Assembly: GCA_964511185.1 (NCBI GenBank)
Contig: CAZEDU010000005.1
Location: forward strand, 1-64,000
Direction of reading: 5' to 3'
Length of the DNA stretch: 64,000 nt
Source of the DNA: CAZEDU01 sp964511185
GTDB lineage: Bacteria > Myxococcota > Myxococcia > Myxococcales > Myxococcaceae
Shown piece by piece: positions 36,601 through 46,661 of this stretch; the stretch's first letter is position 1, and each line of letters begins with the position of its first letter. Made by a program: the position numbers and the translations under genes. The notes below the pieces were generated by a model. It did not search any database, had not been told where the DNA came from, and was given only the letters and a program-made list of their open reading frames with translations.

Positions 36601-38171
36601 TGGCCGCGCCAGCGCAAGCGCGCGTCGCGCAGCCGCCGTCCGCCGAGCTGCGCGTGGGCGATGGTGGCCTCCAGCCGGGTACCGGCGAGCTGCTGCGCGC
36701 CCAAGCGCGAGAGGTCGGGCGCGCTCGCCTCGAGCCGCACGCCGCGGAGCCGGACGTCGTCGTAGGCCAGGGCCTTGAGCTGGCCGCGCACCTGGACGGC
36801 CGGCGCCCGAGGCGTCCCGTGCGCGCGCACGTGGAGGTCGCCGCTGCCCGACAGCGGCAGCCCGCCGGGGCGCACCACCGCGCCCACCGTGCGGCCGAAG
36901 AGCGCGAGGTCGTTCGCGGCCACCTCGAGCGCGAGGCGCGCCGAGCGCGAGGCGCCCTGGCCCTGTCCCTTGACCTTCAGCCCGGGCAGGTCGGCGAGGA
37001 GCTTTTCGAGCGTGACGACGCCCGCGCGCGCGTGCGCCTGGAGCTCGACCGGTCCGAAGGGAACGCCGCCGAGCTGTGATGGAGGCGCGGTCAAGGACAG
37101 CGCGCCCTCGAGCGACTCCAGGTCGCGGCCGCCGCCGTGTGCGGTGAGCTGGGCGCTGAGCTGCGACTTCGGCCCGCGCTCGAGGAGCTCGGAGAAGTCG
37201 ATGCGGTCGAGCTCGACGGTGACGCCTTCGGAGCGCAGCGTGACGAGGTGAAAATCGCCGCGCGCCTTGAACGCGCCGGCGCCGGCGCGGCCTTCGAAGT
37301 CGGCGGTGACGCGCGGTCCCACGAGGCGGGCGGTGCCCTGGAGCGAGGCCGTCGCGCGCAGCGGGTAGCCCGGCGCGAGCGCGCGGACGAGCGCGGCGGG
37401 GGCCTCGAGCGCGTCGATGACGAAGGCGGCGTCGTTCCCCTCGCGCTCCATGCGCGCGTCGAGGCGCGCGCCGGCGACCGTCCCCTTCGCGCCCAGATGC
37501 TGCTTGCGGCCGTCGAGCCCGCACGTGACGTCGAGGCGCACCGGGCCAGATGCAGGCTCTTGGGCCACGCCGTCGATGCGCAGCCAGGCGTCGAGCGACG
37601 GGCCGTCGAGGCGCGCGGCGCCGCCGCCTTCGAGCGCCAGCCCATCGAGCGCGAGGACGAACGGCTTGCCTTCTCCGCGCTGCTCGAAGCGGAAGGCGCC
37701 GTCCTTCACCGCGAAGCCTTCGAGCGAGAACGACCAGGGCGACGGGCCGCCGCCCGGCGCGCGCGGCTCGGTGCGCGGCGTGCGGGACTTCAGCGCTTCG
37801 TTCAGGTTCAGCCCGTCGGCCGACTGCGTGAGCGCGAAGTCGGGCCGGTCGATGGCGAGCGCGCGCGCCGCGATGCGCTGGCGCAACAGCGGGAGCAGCG
37901 CCACCGACGCGTCGATGCGCTCGACCGAGGCGACGCGCTCGCCCCGCGCGTCGTCGAGGCGCACGCCGGTCAGCACCACGCGCGTCAAGCGAAAGCGGAG
38001 CGCGCCGAGGGTGAGCTTGCCCGCGATGCGCTGGTTCACCTCGGCCTCGACCCGCCGGGCGATGCGCGCGCCGGCCCAGCCGGTCATCGACAGCGCGAGC
38101 GCGGCGCCGACGAGCAACGCGGCCCCGGCGACCAGAAGGAGCGCCCACCGAATGACGCGCGCGCGCCTCAA
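33648..38171 (-). CDS. tamB: TamB-like translocation and assembly protein (DUF490)
   Basis: This ~1507-residue protein has one N-terminal membrane helix (RWALLLVAGAALLVGAALAL), then about 1300 residues of repetitive beta-strands as in AsmA/TamB lipid-channel proteins. It has the family's C-terminal DUF490 domain ending LDLIWSYDW with terminal aromatic residue. TamB forms a periplasmic groove that helps lipids or outer-membrane proteins cross to TamA. The partner Omp85 gene is directly upstream. TTG 38171 overlaps the Omp85 stop as TTGA, after GGAGAGG, and would couple translation. ATG 38204 in the same frame is the alternative start. Confidence 0.9.
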   Translation of the reverse strand: MRRARVIRWALLLVAGAALLVGAALALSMTGWAGARIARRVEAEVNQRIAGKLTLGALRFRLTRVVLTGVRLDDARGERVASVERIDASVALLPLLRQRIAARALAIDRPDFALTQSADGLNLNEALKSRTPRTEPRAPGGGPSPWSFSLEGFAVKDGAFRFEQRGEGKPFVLALDGLALEGGGAARLDGPSLDAWLRIDGVAQEPASGPVRLDVTCGLDGRKQHLGAKGTVAGARLDARMEREGNDAAFVIDALEAPAALVRALAPGYPLRATASLQGTARLVGPRVTADFEGRAGAGAFKARGDFHLVTLRSEGVTVELDRIDFSELLERGPKSQLSAQLTAHGGGRDLESLEGALSLTAPPSQLGGVPFGPVELQAHARAGVVTLEKLLADLPGLKVKGQGQGASRSARLALEVAANDLALFGRTVGAVVRPGGLPLSGSGDLHVRAHGTPRAPAVQVRGQLKALAYDDVRLRGVRLEASAPDLSRLGAQQLAGTRLEATIAHAQLGGRRLRDARLRWRGQGELLALDLGVDGALALRAQATGRLDLEEKTADLRSLSLWYPDVTWTLEAPTRVTFAPGALGVDGLRLRSEEQSIAVRFEKRGERLVGAAQLKSLDLARLPKPFVPPSLGLQGSLSASVSADGRLPYPEGRAQVSVRNGAFGRYQRVRLALDAAYAQDRAVGSVDLRALGAGFESRFDLPVRSFFSGPARPASLTAKVDAFDLRELAALYPDLPLAGTAGLDVSLDGTTHAPVLRAHVRGRNLRYQQLPPTQLDALVQTDGDGALALSANAEALRGTAALHLKTPWTLAKVVRAFPSARELVEAPLSLRLEAKDLSLPAAYVGTVSQRPLLGVVHATAQLDGPLLTPMGQARVDFAGVTNGEVAPLSGDLSARFTERDVRVTAHVHQAEQPLVIFSAAAAAPVRVLRDLDRLGRTPLTVDARIGPVPLGLVQRMLGAHQDEYGHALPLLSGDAWVEAQLNGTPDDPRLTARTSIEALGTTSSSGRGNVALALDYEKARALTHLSMLSSNGGGLQSRVEAPVDLSLRALRKGVDFASLQGKGELSAERFDLSFFSGVTPALTRIGGPLDARVRLSGRLAQPWVEGDLAWRGGVLALAGTGEYRNIQLQLEGSPERIALKNLSARAGTGEARLQANAVRQGEGFSLKAAAQVRRFPIIVQDQLLATLTTEADIDGAAQSALVDLRRVRIDKAVVELPDDGRKNVQALQVAEGIVFVRNGVPIETEAAPAPKSTGVGGSGNGAPLLRLRAVLDAPRDLWVRSQDVDAEVGLSEGFTVELGQRLELSGRLMVRRGRVDALGRRFQLQNTSNVAFAGPLRSANVNIEAEHINELEDVTVRLAIRGTPDHLDIVPTSQPPMSESEIFTLLATGRRDLRSGRGGATPAEAATSILGSFLANRLTSALQTRLPLDVLSIQTRGEGLSGTRVQAGKYLSDRLYIEGRVGARTSVYDNTTEVHFEYLLFRRLSLEGQYGDNRQGGLDLIWSYDW

Positions 38172-40261
38172 AACGCCTCTCCGATGGACAGGTGGATGCT
38201 GCACGGCCCCTCAGGTGAGCCGGCGCGCGTGCGCCGCGAAGGCCACAGCCCGAAGCAGCCAGGGTCCTGTTGGTAGGTCAGCTCGCGGCCTGGCTCTTGG
38301 TAGACCTGCAGCGGCGCGCCCACGTCCGGGCGGTAGGCGAGGTCGAGCCGGAGCGGGCCGACCGGCGTGCGGTAGCGAACGCCTCCGCCAACGGCGAGCT
38401 GCAGCTGGCTGAGAAAAGGCGTGTCGAGGCGCGCGAGGTTCTCGGAGGTGACGAAGCCGGTGTCGACGAAGGTGGCGCCCACGAAGTCGCCGCGGATGCG
38501 GGTGCGCGCCTCGAGCTGCAGCTCGACCAGCCCGTTGCCGCCGATGGGCACCGGCTCGCCGGTGATGATGCGCTGGCGCCGCGGGTCGGTCGGGTCGACG
38601 ACGGGGTTGGGGCGCTGGACGATGACCATCGGCGAGAGGCGCCGGGTGCTGAAGCCGCGCATGAAGTCGCCGCCGGAGTAGTAGCGCGCGACGATGGGGC
38701 TCGAGAGCGGGTCGCCCGAGGTGGGGAAGAGCGAGCCCAGCCGGCCGCGCGCAGAGAAGGTCACCAGCCGGTCGACGACGCGCTGGGACAGGTAGGCGCG
38801 GGCCTCGGGCGTCACGCGCAGGTAGGTGAAGCTGCCGCCCAAGGGGCCGCCGCCCTCTTGAAACGAGAGGCTGAAGTAGTAGCCGCGGCGAGGCTCCTGC
38901 GGGTCGTTGCGCCGGTCGAGCTCGACGATCTGCTCGAGGTACGAGAGCAGGCAGGTCTCTGGGCAGCCGTAGAGCAGCGTGGGCGCGTTGCTGTCGGGCC
39001 GGGCCTGGCCCGCGTCCAGCCGGTAGACCTCGAAGTTGTACGACGGCGTCACCGACAGCCAGGTCCACGGCTGCCAGACCACGCCGACGCGGCTGCGGCC
39101 GCCCGTGTAGCTGTACGCCGGCTCGATGCTGCGCTCGACCTCGGCGCGCGTCTGCAGCGCGTAGTTGGGGCTGCCGAGCCGCGGCTGCTGGAAGTCCACC
39201 GTCACCCGCGCGATGGGGCCGCCGCGGCTGAGCTGATCCGCCTGGAACGAGTAGGAGTTGGGCAGCCACGCCCAGCCGAAGCGGCCGTTCACGTCGAACT
39301 TGCGCAGGCCGCCCAGGAAATTTCGATTGGCGTAGCCCACGAGCAGGTGCGCGTCCCAGCGCAGCTGCTCGACGCCCAGCCCGATGCCGCCGCGCGCCGT
39401 GTTGAAGGGCGCCTCCTGCGTCTCGATGCGCACCGGGACGCGGCCGCTCGCTTCGTCGGGCGTGCCCGGGCTGACCCGCGCCGCGCCGAAGACGCCCATG
39501 CGGAAGATGCGGCCCTGCACCTCTTCGAGCGCGCTCGTCGAGTACCAGTCCTCGTCTTCGATCGCCTCCTTCGCCTGCTCCTCGATGCGCCACCGCTCGA
39601 CCACCGAGCCCGGCGCTTGCTCGACGACGACGTCGCCGAAGGTGAAGCGCCGCTTGGGGTCGATCCGCACCTCGACGTCGGCGTGTTGCAGGGCCAGGTC
39701 GACCCGGGCTTCGGCGTCGACCGTGGCCTGCACGTGGCCGAGCTCGCTCAGGCGGTCGAGCAGGCGCCCCTCGAGCCCTTTCCAGCGCTCCTCGAGGAAC
39801 ACCTCGCCCGGCGCGAAGTCGACCTGCCGGCGGAGCCGCCGCTGCTGGGATTCGGTCAGAGGCTCCAGGCCGCTGACCTCGACCCGCCGCACGGTCGTCG
39901 GAGGGCCTTCTTCGATCTCCACCAGCAGCGAGACCCGCCCCTTGCCGTCGGACTTCACCTCGTCGCGCACGACGCGCGCCTGGTGGTAGCCGCGCTGCTG
40001 GTAGAACCGCTCGATGCGGCGCAGGTCGCCGCGCCAGACGTTGGCGTCGAAGGGGTGCTTCCTGCCGAAGAGCGGAATCCAGCTGCTCTCGGCGGTGAGG
40101 ATTTTGTCTTCGAGCGCGCTGTCGTCGATCACCTCGTTGCCGCGGAACCGGAGCGACTGCACCCAAGGCGCGTCGGTCTTCTCGCCGTGCGCGCACGACA
40201 GCGCGAACGCGGCCACCGCGGCGCAGACCGGCCAGGCCCGAGGGAGGGAACGAGCGGACAA
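38168..40261 (-). CDS. Omp85-family outer membrane protein (TamA/BamA-like)
   Basis: This 697-residue protein has a signal peptide (to about residue 25). Periplasmic POTRA-type domains (~30-270) follow, including LRRIERFYQQRGYHQARVV and EEGPPTTVRRVEVSG. The remainder is an Omp85 beta-barrel with the lid-lock motif in GGDFMRGFSTRR. A 40-residue Cys-containing loop (LLYGCPETCLLSYLEQ) is unusual. Sitting directly upstream of tamB and overlapping it, the protein is the likely TamA partner rather than BamA, and may insert barrel proteins. The C-terminus extends past the last strand (CSIHLSIGEAF) and ends in Phe. Confidence 0.9.
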   Translation of the reverse strand: MSARSLPRAWPVCAAVAAFALSCAHGEKTDAPWVQSLRFRGNEVIDDSALEDKILTAESSWIPLFGRKHPFDANVWRGDLRRIERFYQQRGYHQARVVRDEVKSDGKGRVSLLVEIEEGPPTTVRRVEVSGLEPLTESQQRRLRRQVDFAPGEVFLEERWKGLEGRLLDRLSELGHVQATVDAEARVDLALQHADVEVRIDPKRRFTFGDVVVEQAPGSVVERWRIEEQAKEAIEDEDWYSTSALEEVQGRIFRMGVFGAARVSPGTPDEASGRVPVRIETQEAPFNTARGGIGLGVEQLRWDAHLLVGYANRNFLGGLRKFDVNGRFGWAWLPNSYSFQADQLSRGGPIARVTVDFQQPRLGSPNYALQTRAEVERSIEPAYSYTGGRSRVGVVWQPWTWLSVTPSYNFEVYRLDAGQARPDSNAPTLLYGCPETCLLSYLEQIVELDRRNDPQEPRRGYYFSLSFQEGGGPLGGSFTYLRVTPEARAYLSQRVVDRLVTFSARGRLGSLFPTSGDPLSSPIVARYYSGGDFMRGFSTRRLSPMVIVQRPNPVVDPTDPRRQRIITGEPVPIGGNGLVELQLEARTRIRGDFVGATFVDTGFVTSENLARLDTPFLSQLQLAVGGGVRYRTPVGPLRLDLAYRPDVGAPLQVYQEPGRELTYQQDPGCFGLWPSRRTRAGSPEGPCSIHLSIGEAF

Positions 40262-40351
40262 GGGGCGCTACAGATGCCAACCCTGGCCCTCCGGGGCAAG
40301 GCGGACCGCCGTCGAGCGACACCTAGAAAACTCAGGGCTATAGAGGGGGGC

Positions 40352-41755
40352 ATGGTCGCGCTCGTCCTCGCCTTCGCCCTCACCGCCACGCCGCGGACCT
40401 TTCGCGTCGATTACTTCCATACCGGCAACGCCGTCGAAGAGCGGTTCAGCTTCGACCGGGCGGTGGTCGAGCCGCTGCCCTGGCCTGGCAACCCCGCGCG
40501 TCCGCTCGACGACACCAACGCGGGGAAGTACTTCTTCGAGGTGCGCGAGGCGACCAGCCGCAAGCTGCTCTACTCGCGCGGCTTCTCCTCCATCTACGGC
40601 GAGTGGGAGCAGACCGACGAGGCGAAGCGGCGGCACCGCACCTTCCACGAGTCGCTGCGGTTTCCGCAGCCGGCGGGGCCGGTGCTGATCAGCCTGAAGA
40701 AGCGGGACGCCCGGAACCTGTTCCGGGAGGTGTGGAACGTCACGGTGGACCCGACCGACGTCTTCGTCGACACCAGCATGCCCCCGGAGCCCGGCAAGCT
40801 CCTCGAGCTGCACAAGAGCGGCGAGCCGGGCGAGAAGCTCGACCTGCTCCTGCTCGGCGACGGCTACACCGAAGCCGAGCGCGACAAGTTCGAGAAGGAC
40901 GCGCGGCGGTTGATGGAGGCGCTCTTCACCTACTCGCCGTTCAAGGAGCGCAAGCGCGACATCAACGTGTGGGGGCTGTGTCCGCCCTCGCCGGTGTCGG
41001 GCGTCTCGCGGCCGTCGACCGGGGTGCACCGGCGCACGCCGGTCGGCGCCACCTACGACGCGTTCCGCTCCGAGCGGTACATCCTCACGTTCGACAACCG
41101 CGCGTTCCGCGACCACGCGTCGTTCGCGCCGTACGAGCTGGTGCAGATTCTGGTGAACGGCAACGTCTACGGCGGCGGCGGCATCTTCAACCTGTTCGGC
41201 ACGGTGGCCTCCGACTCGCGCTTCGCGCCGTACGTCTTCGTGCACGAGCTGGGGCACCACATGGCCGGGTTGGCGGACGAGTACTTCACCGGCGCGCCGA
41301 CGTATGAGCCCTTGGCGGACCGCTTGGAGCCTTGGGAGCCGAACGTGACCGCGCTCAAGAAGCCCGACGCGCTCAAGTGGAAGGCGCTCGTCTCGGCGGG
41401 CACGCCGGTGCCGACGCCCTGGAGCAAGCCCGAGTGGGAGCGCTGGCAGAAGGACGTCCAGGCGCGGCGAAGGCAGATCCGCGCCGAGCGGCGGCCCGAG
41501 GGCGAGATGGACGCGCTGTTCCTCGAGGAGAAGGCGGAGGCGACCCGGCGGTTGAGCGCGGAGCCGTGGGCGGGGAAGGTCGGCGCGTTCGAGGGAGCGA
41601 GCTACGAGAGCCGCGGCCTGTACCGCCCGCAGGCCGACTGCGTGATGTTCACGCGCAACGAGGTGCCGTTCTGCGCGGTGTGCCAGCACGCGCTGAGCCG
41701 CGTGCTCGACCTGTACGCCACGCGGCCCGGCGGCTCGCGCGTGGGGGGAAAGTAG
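40352..41755 (+). CDS. M64-family (IgA peptidase-like) metallopeptidase
   Basis: This 467-residue exported protein has a short signal-like N-terminus (VALVLAFALTATP). A beta-rich domain (~20-150) follows, then the M64 catalytic part: LLLLGDGYTEAERDKF, and the zinc site HELGHH (His298-His303) followed by MAGLADEYF. Peptidase M64 was defined on a Clostridium enzyme cleaving IgA; myxobacterial members are likely general secreted proteases. A long insertion (EPWEPNVTALKKPDALKWKA on) and three C-terminal Cys (DCVMF, FCAVCQ) follow. GAGGGGGG lies just before ATG 40352. Divergent from the Omp85 gene, with 90 bases between. Confidence 0.88.
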   Translation: MVALVLAFALTATPRTFRVDYFHTGNAVEERFSFDRAVVEPLPWPGNPARPLDDTNAGKYFFEVREATSRKLLYSRGFSSIYGEWEQTDEAKRRHRTFHESLRFPQPAGPVLISLKKRDARNLFREVWNVTVDPTDVFVDTSMPPEPGKLLELHKSGEPGEKLDLLLLGDGYTEAERDKFEKDARRLMEALFTYSPFKERKRDINVWGLCPPSPVSGVSRPSTGVHRRTPVGATYDAFRSERYILTFDNRAFRDHASFAPYELVQILVNGNVYGGGGIFNLFGTVASDSRFAPYVFVHELGHHMAGLADEYFTGAPTYEPLADRLEPWEPNVTALKKPDALKWKALVSAGTPVPTPWSKPEWERWQKDVQARRRQIRAERRPEGEMDALFLEEKAEATRRLSAEPWAGKVGAFEGASYESRGLYRPQADCVMFTRNEVPFCAVCQHALSRVLDLYATRPGGSRVGGK

Positions 41756-41800
41756 CCAGGCGCGCGCTGCGAGCGCGTGGGTCGGCGGTTAACCCTGAAG

Positions 41801-44800
41801 ATGCTGGAGCCCGTGACTTCCTCTTCGCCTCTCGAGCTCTTTCGCCCCGCGGTCCGCGCCTGGTTCACCGGCGCCTTCTCCGCGCCGACCGCGCCGCAGA
41901 CGCTGGGGTGGCCCGCGCTCGCGCGCGGCGAGTCGACGCTGCTGCTCGCGCCGACGGGGAGCGGCAAGACGCTCGCGGCCTTCCTGCAAGCTATCGACCG
42001 GCTGATGTTCTCGCCGGAGCCGCCGGCGGCCGCGCGCAGCCGCGTGCTGTACGTCTCGCCGCTCAAGGCGCTCGCGGTCGACGTCGAGCGGAACCTGCGC
42101 GCGCCGATCGCCGGCGTGGCGCAGGTCGCGGCCGAGCGCGGTGACGGGTTTCGCCTTCCGTCGGTGTGGGTCCGGACCGGCGACACGCCCGCGGCCGAGC
42201 GCGCGCGCTTTCAGCGCCAGCCGGCGGACATCGTCATCACCACGCCGGAGTCGCTCTACCTGCTCCTCACCTCGCGCTCCCGCGAGGCGCTGCGCTCCAT
42301 CGACACGGTCATCGTCGACGAAATCCACGCCTTGGTGCCGACCAAGCGCGGCGCGCACCTGGCGCTGTCGCTCGAGCGGCTCGAGGCGCTCGCGGGCAGA
42401 CGGCTGCAGCGCATTGGGTTGTCGGCGACGCAGCGGCCGCTCGACGAGGTGGCGCGCTTCTTGGGCGGCGCGGAATGGGAGCCCGCCGTCGAGCGGGCCG
42501 CGGAAGAGCCGCTGGTAGGCGGACCGCAGCCGGTGGCGGCCGAGCGGGTGCGGGGCGAGTTCGCCGACAGGCGCGCGCGGACCCACCGGCCGGTCACCAT
42601 CGTCGATGCCGGGCAGCGAAAGCCGCTCGCGCTGACCATCGAGGTGCCCGTGGAGGACATGGCGCGGATGGGCCAGCCGCCCGAGCGCGGGCACGGGCCG
42701 ATGGAGCATGGGCCGACGCGCGCGTCGATCTGGACGCACATCTACCCGCGGCTGCTCGAGCTGATCCGCGCGCACGCCTCGACGCTCATCTTCGTGAACA
42801 GCCGGCGGGTGGCGGAGCGGCTCGCGGCGGCGCTCAACGAGCTCGCGGGCGAGCTGCTCGTGCACGCGCACCACGGCTCCATCGCGCGCGCGCAGCGGGT
42901 GGAGATCGAAGACAAGCTGAAGCGCGGAGCGGTGAAGGCGCTGGTCGCCACCTCGTCGCTCGAGCTGGGCATCGACATGGGCGCCATCGACCTGGTGGTG
43001 CAAATCGAGGCACCGCCGTCGGTGTCGAGCGCGCTGCAGCGCATTGGGCGCGCGGGGCACCAGGTAGACGCGCCGAGCGAGGGCGTGCTGTTCCCCAAGT
43101 ACCGCTCGGACTTGCTCGCCTGCGCCGCGGTGACGCGCGCGATGCGCGAGGGCGAGGTGGAGACGTCGCGCTACCCGCGCAACCCGCTCGACGTGCTGGC
43201 GCAGCAGGTGGTCGCGATGGCGGCGACCGACGTTTGGCACGTCGACGAGCTGTTCGCGGTGGTGCGGCGGGCGGCGCCGTTCGCGGACTTGTCGCGCGGC
43301 ATCTTCGACGGCGTGCTCGAGCTGCTCGCCGGGCGCTACGAGGCCGACGAGCTCGCCGACCTGAAGCCGCGGCTCACCTGGGACCGGGAGAGCGGCGCGC
43401 TGGTCGCGCGCGAAGGGGCGCAGCGGGTCGCCATCGTGAACGGGGGGACGATTCCCGACCGCGGGCTGTACGGCGTGTACCTGGCCGGCGCCGAGAAGCG
43501 CAGCGCGCGCGTCGGCGAGCTGGACGAGGAGATGGTGTTCGAGTCGCGGGTCGGCGAGACGTTCCTGCTCGGCGCGTCGACCTGGCGCATCGAGGAGATC
43601 ACCCACGACCGGGTGCTGGTCTCTCCCGCGCCGGGGCAACCCGGCAAGATGCCGTTCTGGCACGGCGACGCGGCGAGCCGCCCCATCGAGCTGGGCCGGC
43701 GCATCGGTCAGCTGGTGCGGGAGCTCGGCGCGCTGCCCAAGGCGGCGGCCGTCGATCGCCTCGTCGCGCAGCACGACCTGGGGCCCGCGGCGGCGGAGAA
43801 CCTGCTCCAGTATTTGGAGGATCAACGCGCCGCGGCCGGCGCGGTGCCGGACGACCGGACGCTCCTCGTCGAGCGCTGCCGCGACGAGCAGGGCGACTGG
43901 CGGGTGTGTTTGCTTTCGCCGCTCGGCGGCCGCATCCACGCGCCTTGGTCGATGGCCATCACCGCCAAGCTGCACGCCCGGCTCGGCCTCGACGTCGAGA
44001 CGATGTGGACCAACGACGGCATCGTGGTGCGCTTCCCCGAGTCGGAGGCGCCGCCGCCGGTCGAGTGGCTGCTGCCCGACCCGGACGAGGTCGAGGCGCT
44101 GGTGCTCGAGCAGCTGGGAGGCACCGCGCTCTTCGCGGCGAAGTTTCGGGAGATCGCCTCGCGGTCGCTCCTGCTCACCAAGCGCCGGCCCGGCGCGCGC
44201 ACGCCGCTGTGGCACCTGCGAAAGCGGGCGGCGGACCTGCTCGGCGTCGCCTCGAAGTACGGCGGCTTTCCCATGCTGCTCGAGGCGTACCGGGAGTGCC
44301 TGCGCGACGTGTTCGACATGCCGGCGCTGGTCTCGACGTTGCGCGACGTGCAGGCGCGCCGCATCCGCGCCGTGGCGGTCGACTCGACCAGCCCGTCGCC
44401 CTTCGCCTCCGCCATCCTGTTCGGCTTCGTCGCCAACTTCATTTACGACGGCGACGCGCCGTTGGCCGAGCGGCGCGCGCAGGCGCTGAGCATCGACCAA
44501 ACGCAGCTCAAGGAGCTGTTGGGCGACGCGGAGCTGCGCGAGCTGCTCGACGCCGAGGCGCTGGCGGAGGTCGAGCGCGAGCTCCAGCACCTGCTGCCGC
44601 CCCACCGCGCGCGGACGAAGGACGCGGTGCACGACCTGCTCTTGCGGCTGGGCGACTTGACCGCCGAGGCGCTCGCCGCGCGCAGCCAGACGCCCGAGGT
44701 GGCCGCGAGCATCGCCGCGCTGGTCGAAGCCCGGCGCGCGGTGGAGGTCCGCCTCGAAGGGCAGACGCGCTTCATCGCGGTGGAGCACGCGAGCCGCTTC

Positions 44801-46425
44801 CGAGACGCGTTGGGCGTGACGCTGCCGCCGGGGCTGCCGGCGTCGCTGCTCCGGCCGTCCGCCGACGCGCTCGGCGATCTGCTCTCGCGGTACGCGCGCA
44901 CGCATGGCCCGTTCACCTTGAGCGACTTGGGCGAGCGATACGGTTTGTCGAGCGGGGTGAGCGAGCGGGCGCTGCAGCGGCTGGTGAAGACCGGGCGGCT
45001 GCTCGAAGGGGCGTTCCGTCCGCACGGCACGCACCGCGAGTGGTGCGACGCAGAGGTGCTGCGCATGGTGCGCCGGCGCTCGCTCGCGCGGCTGCGGCAC
45101 CAGGTGGAGCCGGTCGAGGCGCCGGTGCTCGGGCGCTTGGCGACGACGTGGCACGGGCTCGTGCGCAAGCGGCGGGGCGTCGACGCGCTGCTCGACGTCA
45201 TCGAGCGGCTGCAAGGGGCGCCGCTCACCGCGTCGCTGCTCGAGGCAGAGCTCCTCCCCGCGCGCTTGGAGGCCTACAGCCCAGCGGACCTCGACGCCTT
45301 GCTGAGCGCTGGAGAGGTGGTGTGGGCCGGCGTCGAGCCGCTCGGCGAGCGGGACGGCCGCATCGCGCTGTACCTGACCGACGCGTTCGCGCAGCTGTGG
45401 CGGCCGCGGGCGAGCGACCTGCCTCTGTCGGTTCGGGAGGAGGAGGTCGTGGCGTTCCTCCGCCAGCACGGCGCTTCGTTCTTCGCGGCGGTGCACGCGG
45501 GCGTGGGCGGCGGCTTTCCCGCGCCGACTGTGGATGCGCTGTGGAGCCTGGTGTGGCGCGGGCTCGTGACGAACGACGGCTTCGGGCCGCTGCGCGCGCA
45601 CCTCGAGCCCGCCGAGCGCCGGGAGAAGCGCCTCGGGCTCGACGGGCGCGCGTTCCGCTCTTGGCGCGCGGTGCCAGCGAGCGCGGAGGGGCGCTGGTCG
45701 TTGCTCTCGGCGCGCACCGGCGCGCCGCTGTCGGTCACCGAGTGGTCGGCGAACACGGCCCAGCAGCTGCTCGCGCGGCACGGGCTCGTCACGCGCGAGA
45801 CCGCTGCTCTGGAGGCGGTGGAGGGNNNNNNNNNNATGTGGCGGGCTCCGGCGCCAAGATCGTCAAGCAGGCGGTGGAGGGCGGCTTCTCCGCCGTCTAC
45901 GACGTGCTCAAGCGGATGGAGGAGACCGGGCGCGTCCGGCGCGGTTACTTCGTGGCCGGCATCGGCGCGATGCAGTTCGCGCTGCCGCCGGTGCTCGAGC
46001 TATTGCGCGCGCTCAAGGCGCCGCCGGCGGGGCTCGAAGTCGTCTCGCTCGAGGCGACCGATCCGGCGAACCCGTACGGCGGCGTGCTCCCGTGGCCTGC
46101 GTTCGAGGGAGGGAGCGGCAAGGGCCCGGCGCGCGCCGTCGGCGCCAAGGTGGTGTTGGTGGACGGCGCGCTCGCCGCGTACCTGGGCAAGGGCGGCCGC
46201 CAGCTGTTCGTGGCGCTGCCGCCCGACGAGCCGGAGCGTTCACAGGTCGCGGAGGCGTGCGCGGCGAAGCTGGTCGAGCTGGCGCGCCGCGCGATGGTGC
46301 GCCGCGCGGGGCTTTTGATTGGGGAGATCAACGGCGGTCCCGCACACGCCCACCCGTTCGGCGAGTGGCTCGCGCGCGCTGGGTTTCAGCTCACACCGCA
46401 AGGCTTTCACCTCTCGCGGATGTGA
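41801..46425 (+). CDS. lhr: Lhr-type DEAD/DEAH helicase, interrupted by a sequence gap
   Basis: A ~1,535-residue superfamily-2 helicase. Motif I is APTGSGKT with Lys56, motif II is VDEIH (Asp173), motif III LSATQRPLDEVA, and motif VI is QRIGRAGHQ. A large Lhr-C-terminal domain (DEAD-assoc and winged-helix parts) follows. Lhr proteins unwind DNA or RNA:DNA in repair. The frame breaks at the N-run 45826-45835 and continues in another frame (GGFSAVYDVLKRMEETGRVRRGYF) to 46425. The 13-mer AGGCGGTGGAGGG occurs at 45813 and again at 45869; joining the copies restores one frame across LEAVEGGFSAVY. The gene is therefore probably intact in the organism. Confidence 0.93.
45826..45835. other. assembly gap (10 N) inside lhr
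   Basis: Ten Ns between ...GGCGGTGGAGGG and ATGTGGCGGGC. To keep one frame the true gap must be 2 mod 3, which ten is not, so the length is a placeholder. The same 13-mer lies on both sides 56 bases apart. Confidence 0.97.
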
Positions 46426-46661
46426 CTCGCTGTTCCCCACGCACGGCGCAGCAGGGCCCTGAGTGGAATCCAAGGCCAACTCGGGGCAGACCTTGAAGCG
46501 TCTGACGTGTCCTGCCACGTCGGTTGCTTCAAAGTCGCCGTTTCTACGCACGGCGCGCCGTAGGAGCGGTCGCGTCTTGGCAAAAGCTCGATCCATCCGG
46601 CCCGAGCGCTCCGGGAAACAGCGCGCACCGCCCCTCGAGGCTCGACAGCGACCAAGCGCCT
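46426..46661. other. intergenic space between convergent genes
   Basis: No supported gene. A minus-strand frame carries RNGDFEATDVAGHVRRFKV, which looks protein-like but has no start with ribosome site and no known relative. No clear terminator hairpin was seen. The interval lies between the convergent lhr and transporter genes. Confidence 0.5.

Noticed and set aside
33744..37079. a 1111-codon plus-strand open frame over tamB
   Set aside because: Repetitive Arg/His/Ala translation typical of antisense GC-rich DNA; tamB is supported by its N- and C-terminal domains.
46426..46661. a small minus-strand gene containing DFEATDVAGHVRRFKV
   Set aside because: The phrase looks protein-like, but there is no start with a ribosome site and no homologue that I know; left as unassigned space.
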